The notes below the pieces were generated by a model. The model had not been told where the DNA came from. It was given only the letters and a program-made list of their open reading frames with translations, and did not search any database. A stretch of DNA of 13,601 nucleotides from Candidatus Poribacteria bacterium (GTDB lineage Bacteria > Poribacteria > WGA-4E > PCPOR2b). The stretch lies in NCBI GenBank assembly GCA_027296925.1, contig JAPUIP010000023.1, forward strand, positions 1-13,601, given 5' to 3'. Of this stretch, positions 1-6,525 are shown in pieces. Positions within the stretch are counted from its first letter, which is position 1; every line of letters starts with the position of its first letter. The position numbers and the translations under genes were made by a program.

Positions 1-237
1 GGTGGTGAACTGGAATGGCGCATCATCCAGCGAATAGGCGAACAACGGTAGGGAGGTATCGCTCGAACTTACAAATTCGCTGAAGTGAAACGTAACAGAA
101 TTTTGGTGAACCAATCCGCCGGGACCGCTGACAATCTGGACGAGGGGTTCGGGTGGTGTTTGCGAATCGCTCGGAGGGGCGAGAAGAATGAAGGTAAGGC
201 AGATGGTCAAATAGAAAAGACGCCGAAATGGTTTCAT
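1..237 (-). CDS. Secreted protein, N-terminal part only (cut by window edge)
   Basis: Seventy-nine codons are visible and the frame stays open to base 1, so the C-terminus lies outside the window. Residues 1-25 form a signal peptide: basic MKPFRR, a hydrophobic stretch at about 8-20, and a likely cleavage near SDSQ. The mature start has the pattern IVSGPGG...NSVTFHFSEF...FAYSLDD, which resembles the beta-sandwich repeats with an 'SGP...F.Y.LDg' pattern found in secreted or surface proteins that carry propeller or transglutaminase domains elsewhere. That resemblance is from memory of the pattern. No good Shine-Dalgarno precedes the ATG; instead it overlaps the stop of a 37-codon ORF as TAATG, which suggests coupled translation. 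The gene is the last visible member of the leftward cyclase/DUF1080 operon. The function cannot be named from the fragment. Confidence 0.72.
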   Translation of the reverse strand, partial: MKPFRRLFYLTICLTFILLAPPSDSQTPPEPLVQIVSGPGGLVHQNSVTFHFSEFVSSSDTSLPLFAYSLDDAPFQFTT

Positions 238-350
238 TATGAGGTCGATTTGGCTAACAGACTCCCGAAATCTTTGACTGATTTTGAAAGAGGGGCTTGC
301 GTTTGCAGTGGTTGTCTGGGAAGTGGCCAAACTCCGTGAGCGATGGCCAT
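237..350 (-). CDS. Possible 37-aa leader ORF, coupled to the secreted protein
   Basis: The ORF starts at ATG 350 and ends in TAA at 237-239, which shares a base with the ATG of the following signal-peptide gene (TAATG). The product begins MAIAHGVWPLPRQ and ends LLAKSTS; I recognise no family. A weak AAGG lies about 8 bases upstream of the ATG, at the edge of the inverted repeat at 352-401. The gene downstream has no ribosome binding site of its own, so delivery of ribosomes by this ORF is a plausible role. It may equally be a chance frame in a 150-base operon spacer; codon use cannot settle it at this length. Confidence 0.28.
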   Translation of the reverse strand: MAIAHGVWPLPRQPLQTQAPLSKSVKDFGSLLAKSTS

Positions 351-351
351 A

Positions 352-401
352 CCGAACGCCTTGAGATCTTCACTCTAGACCTTCCGCTCAGCGGCGTTCG
401 G
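352..401. repeat. 9-bp inverted repeat around a stop codon
   Basis: CCGAACGCC at 352-360 and GGCGTTCGG at 393-401 are exact reverse complements separated by 32 bases. The right arm lies in the last codons of the DUF1080-like gene and the loop contains its TGA stop (388-390). A smaller hairpin, CCGC-TCA-GCGG at 384-394, shares bases with the right arm, so the two folds exclude each other. There is no U-run on the minus-strand side, so it does not look like a terminator of the leftward operon. It could be an mRNA-processing or stabilising stem, or a structure that hides the weak ribosome binding site of the next ORF. Confidence 0.5.
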
Positions 402-1089
402 ATTTTATCTGTCCCCACGTGATCGCCAGTTTGGCTTTCACATCGACAGCTCGCGGGCGGCCTGGGCCGCCATTTTTAATATTGAGTCCGGTAACGGTGA
501 CATCGTCAAAGCGAGCTTCCGCGTTGGCAACCACCAGTCCCGCTTGTCCAGGCTTAAGGGGTTCAGGATCTTCCGATGTAAAAATCTGATCATTGACCTG
601 AAATTCGAGTTGACCGTCATTGGCGGTTGCCTTGAGCCGATACCACGTATCGATCTCCGCGACAAAAGGGAAGGTCCGCGTGAACCACCGGTTGGGTGTT
701 GCCTTCGTGATCTCTACTGTTCCAAAGAGAAAGTCAATGGAGAACAGGTAACGGGTGTCCTCGTCGCCTCTATCGTGCAACGTGAGTCCCAGACTCGGCG
801 GGTCGTTTTTCTCGTTAACCAATTTCGCACGGCATGATAGCGAGTAGTTCTTCCAATCCAATTCCCCCGTCAGCCACAAGCTCATAAAACCGCGCTTAAA
901 AATCCGTCCAACCGCTTCGCCCTTATTGACCCACCAGTTCTCAACTTGGCGATCCAAATTGTAAATGGTCCACTCCCGCGTATTTCTATCTTCGAAATCG
1001 TCACGCCAGGTGCCGGCGAAGCCTATCCCTCCGTATGTCAACACCGCAATCTGCAAAAGCACTATCCACAGCATACAATGAGATCTCAT
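388..1089 (-). CDS. Secreted DUF1080/LamG-like concanavalin-fold protein
   Basis: The start at 1089 (MRSHCMLW) is chosen because GGAGGAGG lies just upstream and because it begins a good signal peptide: hydrophobic residues 6-20, then GGIGFAG with cleavage near residue 26. The reading frame is open farther upstream to 1158, but that extension lacks a binding site. The 233-residue product is one beta-sandwich domain: W28RDDFEDRNTREW opens it, 'YSLSCRAKL' (82-90) is the strand that describes the measured sugar or particle, and 'GQAGLVVANAEARFDDVTVTG' at about 181-201 is the typical closing pair of strands, where the module ends with 'F.dv.v'. Such modules (DUF1080, 3-keto-disaccharide hydrolase-like, laminin-G-like) bind or cleave glycans outside the cytoplasm. 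I see no catalytic motif I can vouch for, so binding is as likely as hydrolysis. It is the second clear gene of the leftward operon. Confidence 0.8.
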   Translation of the reverse strand: MRSHCMLWIVLLQIAVLTYGGIGFAGTWRDDFEDRNTREWTIYNLDRQVENWWVNKGEAVGRIFKRGFMSLWLTGELDWKNYSLSCRAKLVNEKNDPPSLGLTLHDRGDEDTRYLFSIDFLFGTVEITKATPNRWFTRTFPFVAEIDTWYRLKATANDGQLEFQVNDQIFTSEDPEPLKPGQAGLVVANAEARFDDVTVTGLNIKNGGPGRPRAVDVKAKLAITWGQIKSERR

Positions 1090-1260
1090 GGGTTTAACCT
1101 CCTCCAGATCGTCATCACCACAGACGGGTATCGATGCGTCGATTGAAGTTCGGCACATCCATCATGCGCAAGCGTAACTCACCCATAAGTTCCGGCGGCA
1201 TCGAGAATTCTACGTCGCCGGACCTGAAGCTGACATTCCGACTTCCGTTGAGTCGCTGGT

Positions 1261-1941
1261 TTAGACGAACGCCAGGACGCGCGTTGGGGCGCCAGAGCTC
1301 CGCGCTAATTTCATGGGCGCGATAACAGCATAAAAGCGCGTGGGCAATTGGCTCAGGTTGCAGAGATCTTCGACTTGCGGAACGTCTGCACCGAGGAAAA
1401 CCAGATGAGCCGGAGGCAATCCGTCATGTTGTGGTGGATGGCCCGCCATCGCGTCAATGCTGCACGCATCTGTCCCAATCACCTTAATCCCTTTCGAGAC
1501 AAGGAGTTTCGCCGCATCTTCGCCGAATCCAATCCATTGACGATTGAAACTCTCCTGATATGCGAGCCGATCCATTCCCGTTCGCATAAATACAATGCTT
1601 CCGGCGGGAATGTCACCGTTTTCAGTAATCCATCTTTCAATGTCTTGTGCGGTGACGATGTCTTCCGGCTGTTTAGTTGCAGAAAGGTCCATGAGCACCG
1701 CATTCCCCGTCAATTTATCCTGCGGAATTTCCGCAACGGTAAACCCGCCGGCGTACATCAGGCACGGCACATCAATATGCGTCGCGCAATGCCCGGATAG
1801 ATCTACCCGGCTCTCGAAGTAGCCATCCTGCTCGATTGTGGCGGTATCGTAGATCTTGACCGGATCAATGGGAAGTTCGCGAGGGCTGTTTTCATCAACG
1901 GTGTAAGAGAGGTCGATCACTTTCTCAAAATTGAGTTGCAT
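1261..1941 (-). CDS. Cyclase-family (KynB-like) metal-dependent hydrolase
   Basis: The product has 226 residues from ATG 1941 (MQLNFEKVIDLSYTVDENSP). I prefer this to ATG 1947 because AAGGGG then sits 6-8 bases away instead of 2. The N-terminal 'VIDLSYTVDENSP', the metal motif GHCATHIDVP, the loop 'IKVIGTDACSIDA', the distal pair HLVFL...VEDLCNL and the closing 'APTRVLAFV' are the signature of the cyclase family that includes kynurenine formamidase and isatin hydrolase. The usual HxGTHxDxPxH motif here reads H-C-A-T-H-I-D-V-P-C-L, so the last histidine, thought to act in catalysis, is leucine; the other metal-binding side chains are present. The substrate is unknown; a cyclic amide, ester or lactone is the general expectation. 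It is cytoplasmic (no signal peptide) and is the first gene of the leftward operon, 40-odd bases from a strong promoter. Confidence 0.88.
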   Translation of the reverse strand: MQLNFEKVIDLSYTVDENSPRELPIDPVKIYDTATIEQDGYFESRVDLSGHCATHIDVPCLMYAGGFTVAEIPQDKLTGNAVLMDLSATKQPEDIVTAQDIERWITENGDIPAGSIVFMRTGMDRLAYQESFNRQWIGFGEDAAKLLVSKGIKVIGTDACSIDAMAGHPPQHDGLPPAHLVFLGADVPQVEDLCNLSQLPTRFYAVIAPMKLARSSGAPTRVLAFV

Positions 1942-1987
1942 TTTCATCCCCTTCTTTTCTTTCGATTTTTCCTTACAGGTTTCGGCA

Positions 1988-2016
1988 ATTATAGCATCGT
2001 AACGCATCAAAATCAA
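1988..2016 (-). promoter_or_regulatory. Sigma70-type promoter of the cyclase operon
   Basis: On the minus strand TTGATT (2011-2016) and TATAAT (1988-1993) are separated by exactly 17 bases, and the bases before the -10 are TGC, an extended -10. Transcription would begin near 1981 and give a leader of about 40 bases before the start at 1941. The spacer contains GATGC twice, ten bases apart, one helical turn, which might be a binding site. Confidence 0.72.
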
Positions 2017-2235
2017 GTGTAGGGTTCGGTTTGGAAAAAGGGTTGCGCCATCACATATCGTTGTGCTACTATCTGGCTGCCGATAGTCTTGTGAACGCGC
2101 AGCGGGGATTTTACATTTATTTGTTGTGTCCATTTCATCGGTTATCCTGAACAAACAGGCGACCTTTTTCGTCTAATGAATAGCGGAGGCGCAACCGATA
2201 GAAATAGTAACCACGCTGATTGGTCATAACTAAAT

Positions 2236-2263
2236 TTCGGAATGCGGATTTCGGATTGCGGAT
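2236..2263. repeat. 14-bp tandem repeat, two copies (CGGATT-rich)
   Basis: TTCGGAATGCGGAT (2236-2249) is followed directly by TTCGGATTGCGGAT (2250-2263), with one difference in 14 bases. Each copy has an internal CGGA(A/T)T/GCGGAT period of about 7. CGGATT-rich arrays of this kind occur between genes in several environmental bacterial lineages. It sits about 120 bases before the start of the rtcA operon. Confidence 0.75.
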
Positions 2264-2381
2264 TGAGAAAAACCGCACAGATTCAGGCTTCTCCGAGTCT
2301 AAAATGTATAGTTTAATTCCGAAAATTAGTTATACCCTTCACGACTACGACAAACTTCCCATTCGGATGAAGGAGCGTCCA

Positions 2382-3167
2382 ATGAAAATCAGGAGAAAAA
2401 TGATCGTTGTTTTACTGATGTGTTGCGGTCTGAGCTTGTTCTTCTTCAGCTTGCAACACAACAGTGCATACACGCCAGGTGACGAGTCTAAAAATCGGCC
2501 GGGCCCGGATCGCCAAGATGAGAGACAGATGAAAGAACAGAGCGACCAGAACCACAGAAAACCTCCGCGCGAGCGAGCGAGGCAGGAACGCGATGGGCGT
2601 GACGACGAATCCGGAAAACCGACGGATTTTTATCGTAGCGTTGTAGACAACAACCTATTCCGACCGCTGGGCTGGCGAAAGCCAAACCGTGAACCGGCGT
2701 ATGTGCTGATTGGCACCTGGATCCAATCCGACGGGGAAATTGCGAAGGCCCTTGTGATGGAAAGAAAATCCAATCAACTCTATTACGTATCCACCGGCGA
2801 AAAGGTTGGAAAAGCGACGATCGAAAAAATTGAAGCGACTCAAGTGAGCCTCAACACGTCGGGGAAAATCATAACACTCAAAGCAGATTCGATGCAATTT
2901 CTCAGCGGAACTCCCTCCGCTGGCGATGAATCGCCCAAAGGTGGCACACCTGAGACTGCTGGCAAAGGCCCACGCAAGAAAAAGCGCCTCGACCGGAAGC
3001 CGGAAAACCGAGAAGGTAATGGGCAGAATTGGGGACAGATACGGGATAAATTCCGCAACGCGACGCCGGCAGAACGTCGTGGGATGATCCAGGAATTCCG
3101 ACGACGTGGTGGCGGTAGTGGGCGGCGCGGAGGCGATGGTGGCCGCCGCGTTATCAGGCGACGATAA
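2382..3167 (+). CDS. Membrane-anchored GspC/PilP-like protein with basic tail
   Basis: Start 2382 has AAGGAG six bases upstream and gives the positive N-terminus MKIRRK before a membrane segment at about 8-23; ATG 2400, also with AGGAG, is the alternative. The 261-residue product has four parts: the anchor; a highly charged, probably disordered linker (about 33-80); a folded domain at about 81-175; and an Arg/Gly/Lys-rich tail (195-261) ending in repeated RRGG units. The folded part, with VVDNNLFRPLGW, then YVLIGTWIQS, AKALVMERKS, YYVSTGEKVGKATIEKI and VSLNTSGKIITL, has the strand order of the homology region shared by GspC (type II secretion) and PilP (type IV pili). This is recognition by pattern, not by search. 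No other secretion or pilus gene is visible. It is the first gene of the rightward operon, 23 bases ahead of rtcA. The tail could bind nucleic acid or an acidic partner (inference). Confidence 0.78.
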   Translation: MKIRRKMIVVLLMCCGLSLFFFSLQHNSAYTPGDESKNRPGPDRQDERQMKEQSDQNHRKPPRERARQERDGRDDESGKPTDFYRSVVDNNLFRPLGWRKPNREPAYVLIGTWIQSDGEIAKALVMERKSNQLYYVSTGEKVGKATIEKIEATQVSLNTSGKIITLKADSMQFLSGTPSAGDESPKGGTPETAGKGPRKKKRLDRKPENREGNGQNWGQIRDKFRNATPAERRGMIQEFRRRGGGSGRRGGDGGRRVIRRR

Positions 3168-3190
3168 TCCGCAAGAATCAGGATCGATTC

Positions 3191-4252
3191 ATGAGACTTG
3201 AAATCGACGGAAATTACGGTGAAGGGGGCGGTCAGATTCTGCGATCGAGCCTGAGCCTGTCTGCAATTCTTCAACAGCCTATCCGCATTACGAATATACG
3301 GGCAGGGCGGAAAAGATCTGGGCTTGCCGCGCAACACTTGACTGCCGTCAATGCAGTTGCCGCCATCACGAACGCTGAAGTGATGGGTGGATCGCTTGGC
3401 TCACAAACGTTGACCTTCATTCCCCAGGAAATTCGCGGTGGTCACTATACCTTTGATGTCGCCGATATTCGTCCAAGCGCGGGCTCACTATCGCTGGTGT
3501 TCCAGGCAATCGTACTGCCGCTCGCGCATGCCGATGCAGCCTCAACCGTTACCTTGCGGGGGGGAACGCATGTCCCCTGGAGTCCAAATGTTCACTATCT
3601 TCAGCGGATCTTTTTACCGATGGCGGCGAAATTTGGTTTCCACGGTTCGCTGACGTTGAACCGGTGGGGCTGGTACCCGAAGGGCGGCGGAGAGGCAATC
3701 GCAAAAATCCAACCGACATCGGATTGGCGCGAGGTCGATCTGCGGAGCCGGGGAAAACTGAAAGCGATTCACGGCATCTCTGCGGTTTCCAATCTACCCG
3801 ACCACATCCTCAATCGCCAGCGCAACCAGTGCTTGAAACGCCTGGCGCAATTGGACTCGCCGGTCAACATCGATCCGGTCAAGGGGAAGTCGATTGGCCC
3901 AGGAACGCTGGTGTTTCTCAAGGCGGAATTTGAGAATATCCAAGCTGGATTTTCTGCGCTCGGTGCACGCGGAAAACGCGCGGAGCAGGTCGCGGATGAA
4001 GCCTGCCAGGAACTGCAGGATTTTCTGGCATCAGACGCAGCGATTGAGCCCCACCTTGCGGATCAACTCATCCTACCTATGGCACTTGCGAAGGGCGAAT
4101 CCCGTTTTACAACTTCTCGAATCACGCGACATCTGACCACAAACATCTGGCTGGTTCAACAGTTTTTACCCGTGAAATTTGAAGTGAACGGCGCCGAAGG
4201 GGAACCGGGCGAAATCGTGAAACATGGGCTGAGATCAGATATGGGTGAATGA
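3191..4252 (+). CDS. rtcA: RNA 3'-terminal phosphate cyclase RtcA
   Basis: RtcA converts an RNA 3'-phosphate to a 2',3'-cyclic phosphate using ATP, through an enzyme-AMP intermediate on a histidine. All landmarks are present in 353 residues, the usual family length of about 340-350: GNYGEGGGQILRSS (7-20), GGTHVPWSPNVHYL (124-137), the family signature RWGWYPKGGGEA (158-169), GARGKRAEQVADEA (258-271) and PHLADQLILPMAL (287-299), in which H288 corresponds to the adenylated histidine. The start at 3191 aligns with the usual MxxIDGxxGEGGGQ beginning and has a weak AGGA upstream. Neither RtcB ligase nor an RtcR regulator is nearby. Instead the gene lies between a GspC/PilP-like gene and two peptidoglycan-recycling genes, with 23 and 39 bases between them. 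Confidence 0.96.
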   Translation: MRLEIDGNYGEGGGQILRSSLSLSAILQQPIRITNIRAGRKRSGLAAQHLTAVNAVAAITNAEVMGGSLGSQTLTFIPQEIRGGHYTFDVADIRPSAGSLSLVFQAIVLPLAHADAASTVTLRGGTHVPWSPNVHYLQRIFLPMAAKFGFHGSLTLNRWGWYPKGGGEAIAKIQPTSDWREVDLRSRGKLKAIHGISAVSNLPDHILNRQRNQCLKRLAQLDSPVNIDPVKGKSIGPGTLVFLKAEFENIQAGFSALGARGKRAEQVADEACQELQDFLASDAAIEPHLADQLILPMALAKGESRFTTSRITRHLTTNIWLVQQFLPVKFEVNGAEGEPGEIVKHGLRSDMGE

Positions 4253-4291
4253 CGCGCCATGCTCCCCAAACAATCAGATCTATAAAATGCC

Positions 4292-5344
4292 ATGATCGAT
4301 ACAGATCAGATTTCCACACTCGTCCAGCACGGCATTTCAGGGAAGATTTTCCCCGGTGCGGTCGCCTATATTGCTGTAGGTGGCAAGGTTGCCTACCACG
4401 AGGCGTTTGGGCAGCGAATGATTCAACCCGCCATCAAGCCGATGCAGCACGAAACGATTTTCGATCTCGCATCGCTGACCAAGCCCATTGTCGTTGGAAC
4501 GCTGATGCTGCGCCTTGTTGAAGCCGGCGAAGTGGAACTTCACACCGCCGTCCATGATTATCTGCCCGAATTCGCACATCGACAGGTCAAAGTGCTTCAT
4601 CTTTTGACACACACCTCTGGGTTGCCGGCGTGGCACGCTACCTACCTTGAAGCCGAATCCAAAGAGCAAGCCGTCAACTATCTGGGACAGATGCCTTTAG
4701 CGTATCCGGTGGGAACGCAGGTCGTGTACAGTTGCTTGGGGTACATCCTGCTCGGTAAGCTCATTGAGCGATTAACAGGAGAGCCGCTCGATCGATTGGC
4801 ACAAGAAGCGATTTTTCGCCCGCTTGGAATGAATCGGACGCGATATAACCCACCCCCGGCCTGGGCGGATCGGTGCGCGGCGACGGAGGATTCCAGCAGT
4901 TTTGAAAAACGGATGGTCAATTATCAGCGATATGATTGGCGGCGAGGCGTCATCGTTGGCGAGGTCCATGACGAAAATGCCCATTTTCTCGGCGGCGTGT
5001 CGGGCAATGCCGGTCTGTTTTCTACAGCGGGCGATCTGGGGAAGTTTTGCCAGATGCTCATCAACGGCGGAGGTGGCATCCTGACGCGGGAATGCATCCA
5101 GCAGATGGACATCGTTCACACCGCCGGGCTAAACGAATCGCGGGGACTCGGCTGGATTATATTGGAAGACGGCTCGCTTTATCACACGGGATTTACCGGA
5201 ACTTCGATTCGGGTTAATCTTGAAAGGCGGATGTTCGCCATCCTGCTCACCAATCGCGTTCACCCTGACGCCTCGCGTCCCGGCATCCTTGACTTTCGCG
5301 CCAAATTTCATCAAGCGATTTTTGACGAGCAGAAAAACGCATGA
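4292..5344 (+). CDS. amiE: Beta-lactamase-fold serine hydrolase, AmiE-type MurNAc-peptide amidase
   Basis: This is a class C beta-lactamase/esterase-fold protein of 350 residues. The nucleophile motif is S61LTK64 (SxxK). The second motif is YSC at 146-148, where YSN or YSD is usual; the third is H298TG300, a common variant of KTG. The stretch GEVHDENAHFLGGVSGNAGLFSTAGDL (223-249 region) is typical of the branch found next to NamZ. In Bacillus subtilis the neighbour of namZ in the MurNAc-recycling cluster is AmiE, which removes the stem peptide from MurNAc; that assignment here rests on family and neighbourhood. There is no signal peptide, so the protein appears cytoplasmic unless the start is wrong. 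No clear Shine-Dalgarno precedes ATG 4292. Its TGA overlaps the ATG of namZ (ATGA), so the two are translationally coupled. A generic esterase or a related peptidase is the alternative. Confidence 0.86.
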   Translation: MIDTDQISTLVQHGISGKIFPGAVAYIAVGGKVAYHEAFGQRMIQPAIKPMQHETIFDLASLTKPIVVGTLMLRLVEAGEVELHTAVHDYLPEFAHRQVKVLHLLTHTSGLPAWHATYLEAESKEQAVNYLGQMPLAYPVGTQVVYSCLGYILLGKLIERLTGEPLDRLAQEAIFRPLGMNRTRYNPPPAWADRCAATEDSSSFEKRMVNYQRYDWRRGVIVGEVHDENAHFLGGVSGNAGLFSTAGDLGKFCQMLINGGGGILTRECIQQMDIVHTAGLNESRGLGWIILEDGSLYHTGFTGTSIRVNLERRMFAILLTNRVHPDASRPGILDFRAKFHQAIFDEQKNA

Positions 5345-6510
5345 ATCCACCATCCCATACCATGCAAGTTGGTTTGAGTATTTTACTCGGCGAACGGCTC
5401 GCTCTCGTTAAAGGACGGTCTGTTGGATTAATCACGAATCAAACGGGGGTCGATGCGCAACTGCGGAGCAACGTTCTGCTCTTCGCCGAACATCCCCACG
5501 TTGAGCTTGCCGCGCTCTTCAGCCCGGAGCATGGCATCTGGGGAACTGTTCAAAATGGCGCGCATATCGCTCCCGCCATCGACAAGCAGCGGCAGATTCC
5601 GATTCACAGCCTCTATGGAGAGACACGCCAGCCAACGCCGGAAATGCTCGCGGGAATTGATGTAGTGGTTTACGACATCCAGGACGTCGGGGCACGTTTT
5701 TACACTTTCGTCTCGACGCTACTTCTCGCCATGAAAGCGGCGGCGGCCAGCAATGTTGATTTCATCCTGCTCGATCGACCCAATCCCATTTGCGGTGATC
5801 GCGTTGAGGGCAATACGCTGCAACCGGCGTTTCAGTCCTTTGTTGGACAGCATTCGCTTCCAATTCGGCACGGTATGACTGTGGGCGAGCTCGCCCGGCT
5901 TTTCAAGGCAGAGCTCAATTTAGACCTCCAGCTTGAGGTTGTGCCGATGCACGGCTGGCGGCGATCGATGTGGTATGATCAGACAGGGCTTCCATGGGTG
6001 CCGCCCTCCCCCAATATGCCGACTCTCGAAACCGCAACATTATATCCCGGCGCGTGTCTCATCGAAGGCACGAACCTGTCCGAAGGACGAGGCACAACGA
6101 AACCGTTTGAGTGGATAGGCGCGCCGTGGATCGATGCGGATCGGTGGGCAGAAACGTTGAACGATCTATGCCTACCGGGCGTTCGCTTCCGTCCTATCCA
6201 TTTTACGCCCGCCTTTTCCAAATACGCCAACCAACCGTGTGATGGCGTGCAGATTCATGTGACGGATCGGGATGTCTTGAAACCCACCGAAGTGGGCCTC
6301 CATCTGATCGAAACCGCCATACGCGACTATCCGGATCGATTTGCATTTTGGGAAAACCGCGGTCGATATTTCTTCGATTTACTGGCTGGCACGGCTGACC
6401 TGCGGTCGTCGCTTATGGCTGGTGAACCATCGACCGAAATCCTTCAGCGTTGGGAAAAGGATGCGGCGGCGTTCGCCAATCGACGCAGGCGATACGTGCT
6501 TTACAACTGA
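5341..6510 (+). CDS. namZ: Exo-beta-N-acetylmuramidase NamZ (DUF1343, GH171)
   Basis: NamZ (YbbC in Bacillus) removes MurNAc from the non-reducing end of peptidoglycan fragments. The 389 residues are full length and carry the family blocks in order: GLITNQTGVD (29-38), FSPEHGIWG (60-68), SLYGETRQPT (90-99), VVYDIQDVGARFYTF (109-123), LLDRPNP (143-149), PSPNMPTLETA (222-232), EGTNLSEGRGTTKPFEWIGA (242-261). The start overlaps the upstream stop by 4 bases (ATGA). Met8, which begins MQVGLSILL, is a possible alternative start. There is no signal peptide, unlike the exported NamZ proteins known from some bacteria. It ends the rightward operon and converges on the sulfite-oxidase-like gene with only 15 bases between, and I see no terminator there. 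NagZ, MurQ and a MurNAc transporter, frequent partners, are absent from the window. Confidence 0.94.
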   Translation: MNPPSHTMQVGLSILLGERLALVKGRSVGLITNQTGVDAQLRSNVLLFAEHPHVELAALFSPEHGIWGTVQNGAHIAPAIDKQRQIPIHSLYGETRQPTPEMLAGIDVVVYDIQDVGARFYTFVSTLLLAMKAAAASNVDFILLDRPNPICGDRVEGNTLQPAFQSFVGQHSLPIRHGMTVGELARLFKAELNLDLQLEVVPMHGWRRSMWYDQTGLPWVPPSPNMPTLETATLYPGACLIEGTNLSEGRGTTKPFEWIGAPWIDADRWAETLNDLCLPGVRFRPIHFTPAFSKYANQPCDGVQIHVTDRDVLKPTEVGLHLIETAIRDYPDRFAFWENRGRYFFDLLAGTADLRSSLMAGEPSTEILQRWEKDAAAFANRRRRYVLYN

Positions 6511-6525
6511 GCGTCATCGTTTTAA

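Larger units (their letters stand above)
1942..2381. other. 440-base divergent intergenic region
   Basis: This spacer lies between the leftward cyclase operon and the rightward rtcA operon. It holds the cyclase promoter, a 14-base tandem repeat, and a poorly defined rightward start region: TAAAAT at 2300-2305 and TATAGT at 2307-2312 could be -10 elements, but no convincing -35 lies 16-18 bases before either. Reading frames extend into it from both genes without usable binding sites, so I read it as non-coding. Confidence 0.6.

Noticed and set aside
85..339. 84-residue plus-strand frame at the left edge
   Set aside because: It is antisense to a signal-peptide gene (1-237) whose translation is far more protein-like, and it has no binding site or recognisable motif.
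1948..2154. N-terminal extension of the cyclase frame to 2154
   Set aside because: The extension covers the promoter at 1988-2016, lacks any family similarity and has no ribosome binding site; the family motif begins at VIDLSYTV.
2220..2381. N-terminal extension of the GspC/PilP-like frame to 2220
   Set aside because: It would translate the CGGATT tandem repeat and place a hydrophobic anchor in the middle of the chain; AAGGAG before 2382 fits better.
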